Shown: positions 27,187-37,181, numbered from the stretch's first letter. The stretch is 64,000 bases of DNA from Streptosporangiales bacterium (GCA_009379955.1 WHST01000021.1:1-64000), one strand, 5' to 3'. Made by a program: numbers and translations. Notes: a model not told the origin generated them from the sequence alone.

Positions 27187-28395
27187 CTAGTCGGACGGTG
27201 GGGTGCCGAACGCGCCGTCGGCGGAGAGGGTGGCGACGGTGTCGTCGTCGTAGCCGAGGATCGCGCGCAAGATGTCGCTGGTGTCCTCACCGAGTTGAGG
27301 CGCACGGCGATGGTGCCGCGGCGGGCTGCCCACCCGTGCGGGCGAGCTGACCTGTCTGACCTCGCCGAAGCGCGGGTGATCGGTCGAGACGACGAGCTCT
27401 CGCGCGAGCGTGTGCTCCTCCCGCAACGCGTGGGCGACGTCGTTGACCGGCGCGCACGGCACCGAAGCAGTGCGCAGCAGGGAGAGCCACTCGGTGACGG
27501 TGCGCTGGATCAGGACGGCGTCGAGGATGTCCTCGAGCTCAGCGCGGTGAGCGGCCCGGTCGGGGAACGTGGCGAAACGTGGATCCGTCGCGAGCTCGGG
27601 CCGGCAGACGACGTCGAGAAGCCGTCGCCAGAACTTCTCCTTCGGGCAGGCGATGATGAGCCAACCGTCCTTGGCCGGGAACGCCTGGAACGGGACGAGG
27701 GACGGGTGCGCCGAGCGGCGTGTGCGCACGGGCGTGTAGCCGTCGGTGAGATGCCATGTCGCGGGGTACGTGAGCAGGCTTATCGCCGTGTCGTACAGGC
27801 TGATGTCGCAGTCCATCCCGACGCCGTCACGGCGAGCGGCGTGGACACCGGCGAGCAGTGACAGCGCGGCGACGAACCCGCCGCTGTAGTCGACGAGCGA
27901 AGGCCCGGTCTTCTCCGGTGGGCCGTCCGGGTCGCCGGTGAGCGACATCCAGCCCGCATATCCCTGCAGCACGTAGTCGTAGCCCGGTTCGGCCGCCCGC
28001 GGACCGGTCATGCCGAACCCGGAGAGCGAACAGCACACGATCCGCGGGTTGAGGTGCCTGAGGTCGTCGTAGCGGATGCCGAGCTTGGCCGGCACGTCCC
28101 CCCGCAGGTTGGAGTACACGACATCGGAGTGCCGGACCAGATCCTCGAACACCGCGCGGCCTGCCGCGTTGCGGACGTCGAGGGAGATGCTGCGCTTGTC
28201 GCGGTTGAACGATTCGAAGAACAGTGAGTCCTGGCCCTCGGCGTACGGCGGCACGTACCTGCCGACGTCGCCACCGACGGAGGGGTCCTCGACCTTGATC
28301 ACCTCGGCACCGAGATGCGCGAGGTGCAGCGAGCCGAACGGACCGGCGCCGTACTGCTCGAGCGAGAGGATCCTGATGTCCTCCAACGGCTTCAT
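27187..28395 (-). CDS. CoA transferase (CaiB/BaiF, class III)
   Basis: A 402-aa class III CoA transferase, moving CoA between acids through an aspartyl-CoA intermediate. It begins PLEDIRILSLEQYGAGPFG. The conserved nucleotide/CoA region is HLGAEVIKVEDP, and the catalytic Asp is in GPSLVDYSGGF (about residue 168). Later landmarks are DGWLIIACPKEKFW and VPCAPVNDVAHAL. ATG 28395 lies 3 bp after the MaoC stop, and the acyl-CoA dehydrogenase starts 7 bp after its own stop. It probably activates the pathway acid to its CoA ester. Confidence 0.93.
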   Translation of the reverse strand: MKPLEDIRILSLEQYGAGPFGSLHLAHLGAEVIKVEDPSVGGDVGRYVPPYAEGQDSLFFESFNRDKRSISLDVRNAAGRAVFEDLVRHSDVVYSNLRGDVPAKLGIRYDDLRHLNPRIVCCSLSGFGMTGPRAAEPGYDYVLQGYAGWMSLTGDPDGPPEKTGPSLVDYSGGFVAALSLLAGVHAARRDGVGMDCDISLYDTAISLLTYPATWHLTDGYTPVRTRRSAHPSLVPFQAFPAKDGWLIIACPKEKFWRRLLDVVCRPELATDPRFATFPDRAAHRAELEDILDAVLIQRTVTEWLSLLRTASVPCAPVNDVAHALREEHTLARELVVSTDHPRFGEVRQVSSPARVGSPPRHHRRAPQLGEDTSDILRAILGYDDDTVATLSADGAFGTPPSD

Positions 28396-28398
28396 GGG

Positions 28399-28938
28399 TC
28401 ACGGCTCCAGTGGCTTCTTGGCCTGCGGGAACGTCGTGCGGGCGAGGTCGGCCCCCCGCTTGTGCACGTAGAACGTCCGCACGAACGACAGTGTCTCGTC
28501 ACCATGCTGGTTCAGCGTGCGCGTCTTGACGGTGACGATCCCCGCCTGCGGCCTGCTGGCGGACTCCCGCTTCGCCAGCACCAGCGACTCCGACCACAAG
28601 GTGTCTCCCGCGAAGACGGGATGCGTGAGCGCCAGCTTGTCCAGCCCGAGATTGGCGAACGCGTTCTGGGTGGTGTCGGTGACGCTCTGTCCGATCGCGA
28701 TCGCGATGGTCAGCGTCGACACCACCAGCGGCCTGCCGAACTCGGACGCCCGTCCGGCCTCCGCGTTGAAGTGCACCTCGTTGGTGTTCATCGTGAGCAG
28801 GGTGAACCACGTGTTGTCGGTCTCGGTCACCGTGCGGCCGAGCGGATGCCGGTAGACGTCCCCGATCTCGAAGTCCTCGTAGAACCGCCCCCGCCAGCCA
28901 GGCGAGATCGTCGAGGGCGCGTCGCGGTGCTGGGTCAC
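28399..28938 (-). CDS. MaoC-like hotdog-fold hydratase
   Basis: A 179-aa MaoC-type dehydratase/hydratase. It contains FYEDFEIGDVYRHPLGRTVT, then DNTWFTLLTMNTNEVHFN (the N..H active-site element of the R-hydratase family), and HPVFAGDTLWSESLV. It probably hydrates the enoyl-CoA made by the neighbouring dehydrogenase. This subtype is similar to mesaconyl-CoA hydratases, but the substrate is not certain. The start is GTG 28938. A 19-bp motif shared with the downstream PrpD promoter lies 17 bp upstream. Confidence 0.87.
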   Translation of the reverse strand: MTQHRDAPSTISPGWRGRFYEDFEIGDVYRHPLGRTVTETDNTWFTLLTMNTNEVHFNAEAGRASEFGRPLVVSTLTIAIAIGQSVTDTTQNAFANLGLDKLALTHPVFAGDTLWSESLVLAKRESASRPQAGIVTVKTRTLNQHGDETLSFVRTFYVHKRGADLARTTFPQAKKPLEP

Positions 28939-28954
28939 GACCGAAGTCTAAAAG

Positions 28955-28973
28955 TCGGACGTTTGATGGTCAA
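28955..28973. promoter_or_regulatory. candidate FCD-GntR operator, copy A
   Basis: TCGGACGTTTGATGGTCAA matches the copy at 29897-29915 as TCGGACGTTTnnTnGnCAA, and both are followed by GCCT within two bases. The A/T-rich flank AAAA precedes both. It lies between the MaoC and FCD-GntR genes, where the regulator would bind. In copy A, TTGA and TCAA form a small dyad. Confidence 0.65.
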
Positions 28974-29053
28974 TGCCTGTTGCGGTAGCGTGAGATCATT
29001 CGGGCTTCAAGGCCGGTACGCTGCGACGCCGGTGTGAACGACCTGACGGAAGT

Positions 29054-29881
29054 GTGGCACCGACCATGACCTCGAACGGACCGCCGCGGACCGCCGGCGA
29101 ACCGGTGGAGACCGCAACGCTGCGCGGAAAGCAGGCGGCGGCGACGCGCCTGCGGGTGCAGCGCGTGCGTCCCGCCTACCGGCAGGTCGCCGACGAGCTG
29201 CGTTCGCAGATCGTGGTCGGCGTGCTGGCCGCGGGAGAGCGGCTGCCGACCGAGCCCGAGCTCGGGGGGATGTTCGGTGTCAGCAGGGGAACCGTTCGCG
29301 AAGCCCTTCGGGTGCTCGCCAGTCAGCATCTGATCGAGACGACTCGCGGTGTGCACGGTGGATCTTTCGTCGCGGCGCCCGACCCCGCAAGGCTGATCGA
29401 GGACGTCGGTGGGGCGCTCGGCGTGCTGGTCATGACCCCGCAGCTGTCGGTCGCCGACATGCTGGAAGCACGACTGCTGCTGGAACCGGCCGCGGCCAGG
29501 CTGGCGGCCGAGCGAGCGGACGAGGACACCGTCGAGGCTGTCAGGGTCGCCGCTCGTGCTCCGCGGGACGCGAGGGATCCGAGCGGGTTCGCACCGCACA
29601 TCGACTTCCACACCACGGTGCTGATGGCCACCGGCAACCTCATGCTCGCCATGATGCTGCAGCCGGTCAGCGATGTGCTGCGCGTCCGGCTCGAGCGGGC
29701 GAAGGCCGATGATCGTTCGCTGTGGGACGGGATCGACGCGTGCCACGTGACGATCGCGGACGCCATCGCTGCCGGCGACGCCACACGGGCGCAGGACCTG
29801 ATGCGCGAGCACCTGGTCGAGTTGCGGCCGCTGTACGAGCAGATCGACAACCTGCATGCGACGTCCGAGCCCGGCGCCTGA
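29054..29881 (+). CDS. FCD-domain GntR family regulator
   Basis: A 275-aa FadR-subfamily regulator. The winged HTH (about 40-105) reads QVADELRSQIVVGVLAAGER then LGGMFGVSRGTVREALRVLA. The C-terminal FCD ligand-binding helical domain has LEARLLLEPAAARLAAE and FAPHIDFHTTVLMATGN, with metal-binding Asp/His residues. FCD regulators respond to organic acids or acyl compounds. GTG 29054 or ATG 29066 could be the start; neither has a strong ribosome site. The motif copies on either side of the gene suggest control of both the leftward CoA arm and the rightward PrpD-HyuAB arm. Confidence 0.87.
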   Translation: MAPTMTSNGPPRTAGEPVETATLRGKQAAATRLRVQRVRPAYRQVADELRSQIVVGVLAAGERLPTEPELGGMFGVSRGTVREALRVLASQHLIETTRGVHGGSFVAAPDPARLIEDVGGALGVLVMTPQLSVADMLEARLLLEPAAARLAAERADEDTVEAVRVAARAPRDARDPSGFAPHIDFHTTVLMATGNLMLAMMLQPVSDVLRVRLERAKADDRSLWDGIDACHVTIADAIAAGDATRAQDLMREHLVELRPLYEQIDNLHATSEPGA

Positions 29882-29896
29882 GTCGACCAAAAAAAC

Positions 29897-29915
29897 TCGG
29901 ACGTTTACTTGCCAA
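29897..29915. promoter_or_regulatory. candidate FCD-GntR operator, copy B
   Basis: TCGGACGTTTACTTGCCAA is the second copy of the motif found at 28955-28973. It lies 15 bp after the regulator stop and 107 bp before the MmgE/PrpD start, in the promoter region of the rightward operon. Confidence 0.65.
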
Positions 29916-30021
29916 GCCTCAGGGCGTATGCGAATGTACTGGGGCATGGGGCAGGTCGTCACGGTTCCCCGCCACGACCCGTGACCTCTCCCCTCGTGTC
30001 AACGTGAGGTGGTGTCGATCG

Positions 30022-31407
30022 ATGTCCGGAGCGGCGACGACTGCTGCCGAGGTGGGCGCCTTCGCGGCGGAGTTGCGGTACGAGGACCTGCCGCACGACG
30101 TCGCCGAGCGGGCACGCCATCTGGTGCTGGACTCCGTCGGCATCGCATTCGCCTCGACCGCGTTCGACTTCTCGAAGCGAGCGGCGGACGCGCTGAACGG
30201 CTTCGGTGCCGGCGACTGCCCGGTGATCGGGATGAGGCACCGGCTGCCCGTTCGCGACGCGGCGACTCTCAACGGCGTGCTGATCCACGGCCTGGACTTC
30301 GACGACACGCACACCGCCGGCATCGTGCACGTCACCGCCGGCGCGTTCCCCGCCGCCCTCGGCGCGGGATGGCATCACGAGAGGTCGTGCCGCGACGTGC
30401 TGGTCGCGTACGTGCTGGCGGTCGAGATCGCGGCACGGATCGGAATCGGTGCGAGAGGCGGGTTCCACGACGCCGGCTTCCATCCGACCGGCGTTGCAGG
30501 CGCCTTCGGTGCCGCCGTCGCGGCCGGCAAGCTGGCCGGCCTCGACGCGCCGGGGATCGCCTCCGCGCAGGGAGTCGTCGGCTCCATGGCGGCCGGCCTG
30601 ATGGAGTTCCTCGAGGACGGCTCCTGGACCAAGCGGCAGCACCCGGGCTGGGCCGCGGCATGTGGACTCAACGCCGCCGCGCTCGCCGGCGCCGGCTGGG
30701 TCGGCCCGCCGGCCGTCTACGAGGGCAGGTTCGGGCTCTACGCGACTCACCTCCCCGGCGTCGTGACCGACGCACAGGCCGTCTCGCGCGATCTCGGCTC
30801 GGTCTGGGAGCTGACGGCCACGGCCGTGAAGCCCTATCCGGCCTGCCACTTCACGCACGCGTTCATCGACCTGACCCTTGCCCTGCTCGGCGAGTCCGGC
30901 GCGAGCGCGTCCGACATCGAGAGCATCCGGTGCCTCATCCACCCAATCCCCGGCAAGGTCGTGTGCGAGCCGGCCGAGAACAAGCGCCGGCCGACGAGCG
31001 ACTACGACGCGAAGTTCAGCCTCGCCTACCTCGTCGCGGCCGCCGCGACCCGCGGCCGGCTCACGCTGACCGAGCTCGAGGACGACGCACTCGCCGATCC
31101 CGCCATTCTCGCCCTGTGCGACCGGGTGGAGGTCGCCGATGATCCGGACAGCGCCTTTCCCGATGCCTATTCGGGATTCGTCGAGATCACGCTGACGGAC
31201 GGGCGCCGGCTGGCCCGCCGCGAGCAGATCAATCGTGGCCACGCGGACCGGCCGCTGACCAACGAGGAGATAGTGGAGAAGTTCCGGGGAACGATCGGAA
31301 CGGTGACCGACAAGAGGACCGCGGACCGGGTGTACGAAGCGGTGATGACACTCGGCGCGGACGTTCCGGCACGACAGCTCGCCGAGCGGTGCCGGCTCGA
31401 AGAGTGA
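30022..31407 (+). CDS. MmgE/PrpD family protein
   Basis: A 461-aa protein of the MmgE/PrpD superfamily, which includes 2-methylcitrate dehydratase, cis-aconitate decarboxylase and iminodisuccinate epimerase. Landmarks include LVLDSVGIAFAS, AATLNGVLIHGLDFDDTH, GFHPTGVAGAFGAA and KPYPACHFTHAFID. The family acts on polycarboxylates, often eliminating water or CO2. Exact reaction not determinable. ATG 30022 has GAGGTGG nine bases upstream; the longer frame before it overlaps the regulator. It is the first gene of the rightward operon. Confidence 0.87.
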   Translation: MSGAATTAAEVGAFAAELRYEDLPHDVAERARHLVLDSVGIAFASTAFDFSKRAADALNGFGAGDCPVIGMRHRLPVRDAATLNGVLIHGLDFDDTHTAGIVHVTAGAFPAALGAGWHHERSCRDVLVAYVLAVEIAARIGIGARGGFHDAGFHPTGVAGAFGAAVAAGKLAGLDAPGIASAQGVVGSMAAGLMEFLEDGSWTKRQHPGWAAACGLNAAALAGAGWVGPPAVYEGRFGLYATHLPGVVTDAQAVSRDLGSVWELTATAVKPYPACHFTHAFIDLTLALLGESGASASDIESIRCLIHPIPGKVVCEPAENKRRPTSDYDAKFSLAYLVAAAATRGRLTLTELEDDALADPAILALCDRVEVADDPDSAFPDAYSGFVEITLTDGRRLARREQINRGHADRPLTNEEIVEKFRGTIGTVTDKRTADRVYEAVMTLGADVPARQLAERCRLEE

Positions 31408-31478
31408 GCGGCCGCGGCCTGTCTCCGGACAGGTGACGAGCCGGTTGCCATCTCCGTCAACGACGAGGAGACGCGTTC

Positions 31479-32991
31479 ATGGCCAAGACGGGCAAGGCCG
31501 TCCGGGGCGCAGCAGAGCAGCGATCGTTCGACCTGCTCATCGGCGGGACATGGGTCGAGTCCCGGTCCGGTGCGCGGTTCGAGACGATCAATCCGTACGT
31601 CGGGGCGGCCTGGGCGACCGTGCCGTACGCGGACGAACTGGATGTCGACGATGCGGTGCGTGCGGCGAACGCCGCGCTGTCCGGGCCCTGGGGCACGATG
31701 ACGGCCTCGGCACGGGGAAGGCTCGTTCGCCGGCTCGGGGAGCTGATCGGCGAGCACGCGGACGAACTCGCCGTCATCGAGACGACCGACAACGGGAAAC
31801 TGCTGCGGGAGATGACCGGTCAGCTGCAGTCGCTGCCTGACTGGTACGACTACTTCGGCGGAATGGCCGACAAGCTCGAGGGCAGCACGCCTCCCGCGGT
31901 GAAACCGTCGATGTTCGCCTACACCCGGTACGAGCCGGTCGGCGTCGTCGGCGCGATCCTGCCCTGGAACAGCCCGCTGCTGTTACTGACCTTCAAGCTC
32001 GCGCCCGCGCTGGCCGCCGGATGCACGTTCGTCGTCAAGCCAGCCGAGCAGACTCCTGCGTCCGCGCTGGCGTTCGGTCGGCTCGTCGAGGAAGCGGGCA
32101 TCCCGCCGGGTGTGTTCAACGTGGTGACCGGCGATGGTGAGACCGGACGTCTCCTGGCCAGTCATCCCGGCGTCGACAAGGTCGCGTTCACCGGCTCGAC
32201 GGCGAGCGGGATCAGCGTCATGAAGTCGGCGGCCGACCACCTGGCGAAGGTCACGCTGGAGCTCGGTGGGAAGTCGCCGAACATCGTGTTCGCCGACGCC
32301 GACCTCGAGGCCGCGGCGAACGGCGTGATCGCCGGTATCTTCGCCGCGACAGGGCAGACCTGCATCGCGGGAAGCAGGCTGGTGGTCGAGGACTCCGTGC
32401 ACGACGAGCTCGTCGACCGGATAGCCGAGCGGGCGCGCACCGATCAAGCTGGGAGACCCGCTCGAGCAGGACACCGAGATGGGACCGGTCGCGTTCAAGG
32501 AGCAACTCGACAAGATCCTGTCCTATGTCGACATCGGCTCGTCCGAGGGTGCGACCGTCCGGTGTGGCGGCAAGCGAGCCGGCAGCGAGAACCTGAGAGA
32601 CGGCTACTTCTTCGAGCCGACGATCCTCACGGACGTCCGTAACGACATGCGGGTGGCACAGGAGGAGATCTTCGGCCCGGTCCTGTCGGTCGTCCGCTTC
32701 TCCGACGAGGACGACGCGGTCCGGATCGCCAACGACACCCGGTACGGACTCGGTGCCGGCGTGTGGACGACCAATGTCGCGCGGGCACACCGGATGGCCC
32801 ATCAGGTCAGAGCCGGGACCGTGTGGGTCAACTGCTATCGGGTTCTCACCTTCAACGTGCCGTTCGGTGGCTATAAGCAGAGCGGTATCGGGCGCGAGAA
32901 CGGTATCGACGCCATACGCGAGTACACCGAGACCAAAGCGGTGTGGATAAACCTGACCGACGAGACAAGGGATCCCTTCGTCCTCGGCTGA
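31479..32991 (+). pseudogene. aldehyde dehydrogenase interrupted by a +1 frameshift
   Basis: An NAD(P)-dependent aldehyde dehydrogenase split over two frames. The first part, from ATG 31479, has VGAILPWNSPLLL, KPAEQTPASA, the glutamate motif LELGGKSPN and the catalytic Cys in ATGQTCIAGSR. It then leaves the family at about 32441. Reading one base later gives IKLGDPLEQDTEMGPV, the expected continuation, and EEIFGPVLSVV to the stop at 32991. One extra base near 32442 explains this. Joined, it would be about 503 aa, the normal length. It is either a recent mutation or a sequencing/assembly error; both active-site residues lie before the shift. Confidence 0.85.
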
Positions 32992-33102
32992 ATATCGAAT
33001 AAGAACGATCACCACGAGACGAGTTGCGTCGCACACTCGTCTACTCCGTGCGGCCAATTGTTCCACCGGTCATGCCCGGTTCGCTATCAGGTAGGAGAAG
33101 TG

Positions 33103-35172
33103 ATGCCGAAATATCATCTCGGTATCGACGTCGGTGGGACGTTCACCGATGCGGTGCTGGTGTCGTTGGACGACGGTTCTGTCAGCAGGTGCAAGGTGCG
33201 CACCACACCCGAGGATCAGTCGGTGGGGGTGCTCGACGCGATCAGCGAGTTCGACATCTCGCCGAGCGACATCTCGATGTTCAGTCACGGCAATACCGTG
33301 GCGATCAACGCGCTGCTGGAGCGCAAGGGCCCGAAGACGGGACTGATCTGCACCGAGGGCACCCGCGACATGCTCGACATGGGCGGCCTGGTGCGTCCAC
33401 CCGGGGACGAGCTCTACGACGCGACCTGGACCAGACCGCACCTGGAGCGCCCGCTCGTGCACCGCCGCTACATCCGCGACATCAGGGAGAGGCTGATCTC
33501 CGACGGCTCGGTGCACGTCGGGCTGGACGAGGACTCGGTGCGCAAGGAGGTGCAGTTCCTGAAGGACGAGGGTGTGGAGTCGGTCGCGATCTGCCTCCTG
33601 CACGCGTACGTCAACCCCGCACACGAGAACAGGGTCGAGGACATCGTTCGAGAGGTGATGCCGGACGCCTACGTGCAGGCCTCGTCGATCCGACCGGTCA
33701 TCGGTGAGCTGGATCGGACGTTCACCGTCGTCCTGAACGCCTACACGGGCCCGGTGATCGGCAGGTATCTCAACCGGCTCCGCGATCGGTTGAAGGAGAT
33801 CGGTTACGACGGCGACGTCCTGGTGACCCAGATGAACGGCGGTGTGCGCACGCTCGAGCGCACCATCGAGGAGCTGCCCGGCTACACGATCCAGTCCGGC
33901 CCGACAGCGGGGTTGCTCGGGGCCGAGGCATACGCCCGCGAGATCCTCGACGAGAAGAACTTCCTCTGCGTCGACATCGGCGGGACCAGCACCGACATCG
34001 GCCTGGTCGACGACGGCCAGGCGCTCAAGACCGACGACTGGGAGCTGGAGTTCGGTATCCGGCTCGGGTTCCCGGCTCTCGACGTGCGCAGCATCGGCGC
34101 CGGCGGTGGCAGCATCATCCAGCTGGACGAGCTGGGCACGCTACGCATCGGCCCGGAGAGCGCCGGCGCGGTACCCGGCCCCGCGTCGTACGGCCGCGGC
34201 GGCATCGAGCCGGCGATCACCGACGCGCTCGTCGCGATGGGCATCGTCCAGCCCGAGCTCTTCCTCGACGGCAGGATGGAGTTGTCCCGCGATGCCGCGG
34301 TGGCCGCGCTCGAGACCGTCGCCGAGCCGCTGAGCATGACCGCGCTCGAGCTTGCGTGTGGTGTCTTCGATCTGATGAACGCACAGATCGAGCAGGAGAC
34401 CAGCAAGATCATCTTCGAGCGGGCGGTCGATCCGAAGGACTTCGTCCTGCTCGCGTACGGCGGTGCCGGCCCGGTACATGCGGCCAGCATCGCCCGCATC
34501 GCGGGCATCAGCAGGGTCGTCATCCCGTACTTCCCTGGCGGGTTCAGTGCGCTGGGCATGGTCGTCGCACCGCTGCGGGCCGAGCACGCGGTCTCGGTCG
34601 TCGGCCAGATCGACGTCATCGGGCCGGAGCGGCTCCAGGAGATCTTCGAGAAGCTCGGCGCGCAGGTGACCGGCGACCTGACGAGCCAAGGGGTCGACGT
34701 CGAGGACGTGACGATCGAGCGGTCGCTGCACGGACACTACGTCGGGCAGGGCTTCGCGAACAGGATTCCGTTCACCGGCTGGCCGGTGACGACCGAGGCG
34801 ATCGAGGAGTGGAAGCAGGGCTTCCACGCGTTCTACGACAAGTCCTACGGCTATTCGGCACCGGAGTCGCCGATCGAGGTGACGACCATGACCGTCTCCG
34901 GCAGCGGGCGACCTGGCCGGATGCCGGTGACGAGGATTCCTTCCGGCGGAGCGCAACCGGACGAGGACGCCCTGGTCATGGTCAGGGACGTGTGCCTCGA
35001 CGGCAGGACGTGGCAGCAGATGCCCTTCTACCACCGCACGGCACTGCGGGCCGGCAACCGCATCGAAGGACCGGCTGTCGTGGACGACGGATTGTCCACG
35101 ATCCTGGTCACCCCCGAGTCGACGGCCTCGGTCGATGACTACGGCGACGTCATCATCGACATCCGGGCTTGA
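33103..35172 (+). CDS. HyuA-like subunit (hydantoinase A / ketone carboxylase / oxoprolinase family)
   Basis: A 689-aa ASKHA-fold ATPase-like subunit. It begins HLGIDVGGTFTDAVLV, the phosphate-1 loop. The middle has IQSGPTAGLLGAEA, VDIGGTSTDIGLV and SIGAGGGSI, followed by PGPASYGRGG and LLAYGGAGPVHAA. This family covers N-methylhydantoinase A, 5-oxoprolinase, caprolactamase and the large subunits of acetone and acetophenone carboxylase. ATP-driven phosphorylation of the substrate or its enolate is the shared chemistry. ATG 33103 has TAGGAG five bases upstream. It forms a pair with the HyuB-like gene 17 bp later. Confidence 0.9.
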   Translation: MPKYHLGIDVGGTFTDAVLVSLDDGSVSRCKVRTTPEDQSVGVLDAISEFDISPSDISMFSHGNTVAINALLERKGPKTGLICTEGTRDMLDMGGLVRPPGDELYDATWTRPHLERPLVHRRYIRDIRERLISDGSVHVGLDEDSVRKEVQFLKDEGVESVAICLLHAYVNPAHENRVEDIVREVMPDAYVQASSIRPVIGELDRTFTVVLNAYTGPVIGRYLNRLRDRLKEIGYDGDVLVTQMNGGVRTLERTIEELPGYTIQSGPTAGLLGAEAYAREILDEKNFLCVDIGGTSTDIGLVDDGQALKTDDWELEFGIRLGFPALDVRSIGAGGGSIIQLDELGTLRIGPESAGAVPGPASYGRGGIEPAITDALVAMGIVQPELFLDGRMELSRDAAVAALETVAEPLSMTALELACGVFDLMNAQIEQETSKIIFERAVDPKDFVLLAYGGAGPVHAASIARIAGISRVVIPYFPGGFSALGMVVAPLRAEHAVSVVGQIDVIGPERLQEIFEKLGAQVTGDLTSQGVDVEDVTIERSLHGHYVGQGFANRIPFTGWPVTTEAIEEWKQGFHAFYDKSYGYSAPESPIEVTTMTVSGSGRPGRMPVTRIPSGGAQPDEDALVMVRDVCLDGRTWQQMPFYHRTALRAGNRIEGPAVVDDGLSTILVTPESTASVDDYGDVIIDIRA

Positions 35173-35189
35173 AGGGAATCGACGACACC

Positions 35190-37181
35190 ATGGACTCCGG
35201 TGCACAGGCAGTGATGACTGCCAAGACGATCAAGAGCGACTACGACCTCGACCTGGTGACCGCCGAGACCATCAGAGCGGGTCTGATCGAGACGACTCGG
35301 CACATGCGCAACAACCTGGTGCGCAGCGCCTTCTCCAACGTGGTCCGCGACATCCTCGACTTCGGTGTCGCCGTGCACAGCGTGAGCGACGAGGGCAGCG
35401 AGATGGCGGCGATCACCGAAGGGTGCTGCCACTTCGCGTTCACTCACCAGCACATGACGAACATGGTCCTGGACGAATGGGGCTACCAGAACCTCGGTCC
35501 GGGCGACACGCTGTTCTGCAACGACCCGTGGCGCGGCTCGATCCACTTCCTCGACGTCAACCTGTTCCGTCCGGTCTTCTGGAAGGACGAGATCGCGTTC
35601 GTCCTGACCGATGCCACGCACATCACCGACATCGGTGGCCCCGTCGCAGGGGGGTTCAACGCCGGCGCGACGACGCACTTCGAGGAGGGCCTGCGGGTTC
35701 CTCCCACGCTGATCACCTCGGCCGGCAAGCCGGTCAGGTCGACGATCAACCTCCTGCTGGAGAACACCCGCACCCCGTTCGAGAACCTCGGTGACCTGCG
35801 TGCGCTGTTCGGCACGCTCCGGGTCGGCGAGGCCAGGCTGTCCGCGCTCCTGGAGCGGTACGGCATCGATGCGGTGAAGGCCGGCGCGCGGTACTCGCTC
35901 GATCTCGCCGAGAAGCGCATGCGTCGTGCGATCGAGGCGATTCCCGACGGGGTGTGGGAGGGCGAGGAGTTCATCGACGACGACGCGATCGGTGACGACC
36001 CGATCCGGTTGCATGCCTCGGTCCGCAAGGTCGGTGACTCGGTCGAGGTCGACTACTCGGGCAGCGACCGGCAGCCGCTCGGGGCACTGATGACGTGCTG
36101 GGAGGAGACGAACCGGTCCCTGATCGGCTCGAAGATGATCCTCGATCCGCGGCACCCGATGAACGCCGGCGCGATGCGGCCGTTCCACGTCCTCGCACCT
36201 GCCGGTTCCGTCGTGATGGGCCTGCCGCCCGCCAGCCAGAGCATGCACACCGAGGTCGCCGCGCACGCGTGCAACCTGATGCTCTCGATCTTCGGGCGCA
36301 TGGGCGGCGAGCAGGCGATCGCGGTGGAGAGTGCCAACACCCACGTGCACGTGTTCGGCGGGATCGACTCCCGGCCCGGCCGCGAAGGCACGCCGTGGGG
36401 CCAGATCCTCGCCGCCGGGGCGTCGTGGGGCGGCACGAACACCAACGACGGGATCAGCTTCAACATCACCGCGATCTTCAACATCGCCGACAACACGATC
36501 GAGCTGCTCGAGCGCGACAATCCGGTGGTCGTCAGGGGCCGCAACCTGCTGATGGATGCCGCGGCAGCCGGCAAGTTCCGCTCCGGGTTCGCCAACGCAC
36601 TCATGGTCGAGTGTCTCGGTGACGCGGCCTCCTCGTCGCATCTGCTCGACTCGGGCCGGTTCGTCAGGGACGGCCTCGACGGTGGGGGCGCGGGCATGAC
36701 GGCCTACCTGTACATGATCAACCGGCAGGACGACGGCTCGGTACGCCAACGCCACGGGCTCGTGCCGATGGAGGACCTGGAGCCGCTCGCCGGCAAGGTC
36801 GACGAGACCGGTGCGCCCGACCCGGAGTTCGGCGAGTGGTGCCGTGACACGAAGTTCAAGACGCTCAAGCTCACCGGGAACCCGATCAAGAAGGGCGATG
36901 TGGTCTTCATCATCTGCTCGACCGGCGGCGGGTACGGCAGTCCGCTCGAGCGTGACCCGGAGGCGGTGCGGCTCGACGTGTGGAACGAGAAGGTGTCCAT
37001 CGACTTCGCGAAGCGGGCGTACGGCGTCGACATCGACGCGGAGACGCTGACCGTCGACGAGGTCGGGACCAAGATGCTGCGCGAGGATCTGCGCGGCCGC
37101 GAGTCCGCCGGCGACTGGAAGCCACCGGTAGCCGGATTCCGGCCCTGGCCGCAGACCTGGTCCGAACTCGAACGACTCTGA
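35190..37181 (+). CDS. HyuB-like subunit (hydantoinase B / ketone carboxylase family)
   Basis: A 663-aa partner of HyuA. It has LFCNDPWRGSIHFLDV (about 109-124, the metal-site region of HyuB), THITDIGG, then the C-terminal GGGYGSPLERDPEAV typical of the family. In acetone or acetophenone carboxylase this subunit hosts the carboxylation chemistry; in hydantoinases it hydrolyses the phosphorylated ring. Sequence alone does not separate these. ATG 35190 is chosen over TTG 35169, which gives a poor N terminus. The gene is followed 22 bp later by the zinc-ribbon gene. Confidence 0.9.
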   Translation: MDSGAQAVMTAKTIKSDYDLDLVTAETIRAGLIETTRHMRNNLVRSAFSNVVRDILDFGVAVHSVSDEGSEMAAITEGCCHFAFTHQHMTNMVLDEWGYQNLGPGDTLFCNDPWRGSIHFLDVNLFRPVFWKDEIAFVLTDATHITDIGGPVAGGFNAGATTHFEEGLRVPPTLITSAGKPVRSTINLLLENTRTPFENLGDLRALFGTLRVGEARLSALLERYGIDAVKAGARYSLDLAEKRMRRAIEAIPDGVWEGEEFIDDDAIGDDPIRLHASVRKVGDSVEVDYSGSDRQPLGALMTCWEETNRSLIGSKMILDPRHPMNAGAMRPFHVLAPAGSVVMGLPPASQSMHTEVAAHACNLMLSIFGRMGGEQAIAVESANTHVHVFGGIDSRPGREGTPWGQILAAGASWGGTNTNDGISFNITAIFNIADNTIELLERDNPVVVRGRNLLMDAAAAGKFRSGFANALMVECLGDAASSSHLLDSGRFVRDGLDGGGAGMTAYLYMINRQDDGSVRQRHGLVPMEDLEPLAGKVDETGAPDPEFGEWCRDTKFKTLKLTGNPIKKGDVVFIICSTGGGYGSPLERDPEAVRLDVWNEKVSIDFAKRAYGVDIDAETLTVDEVGTKMLREDLRGRESAGDWKPPVAGFRPWPQTWSELERL

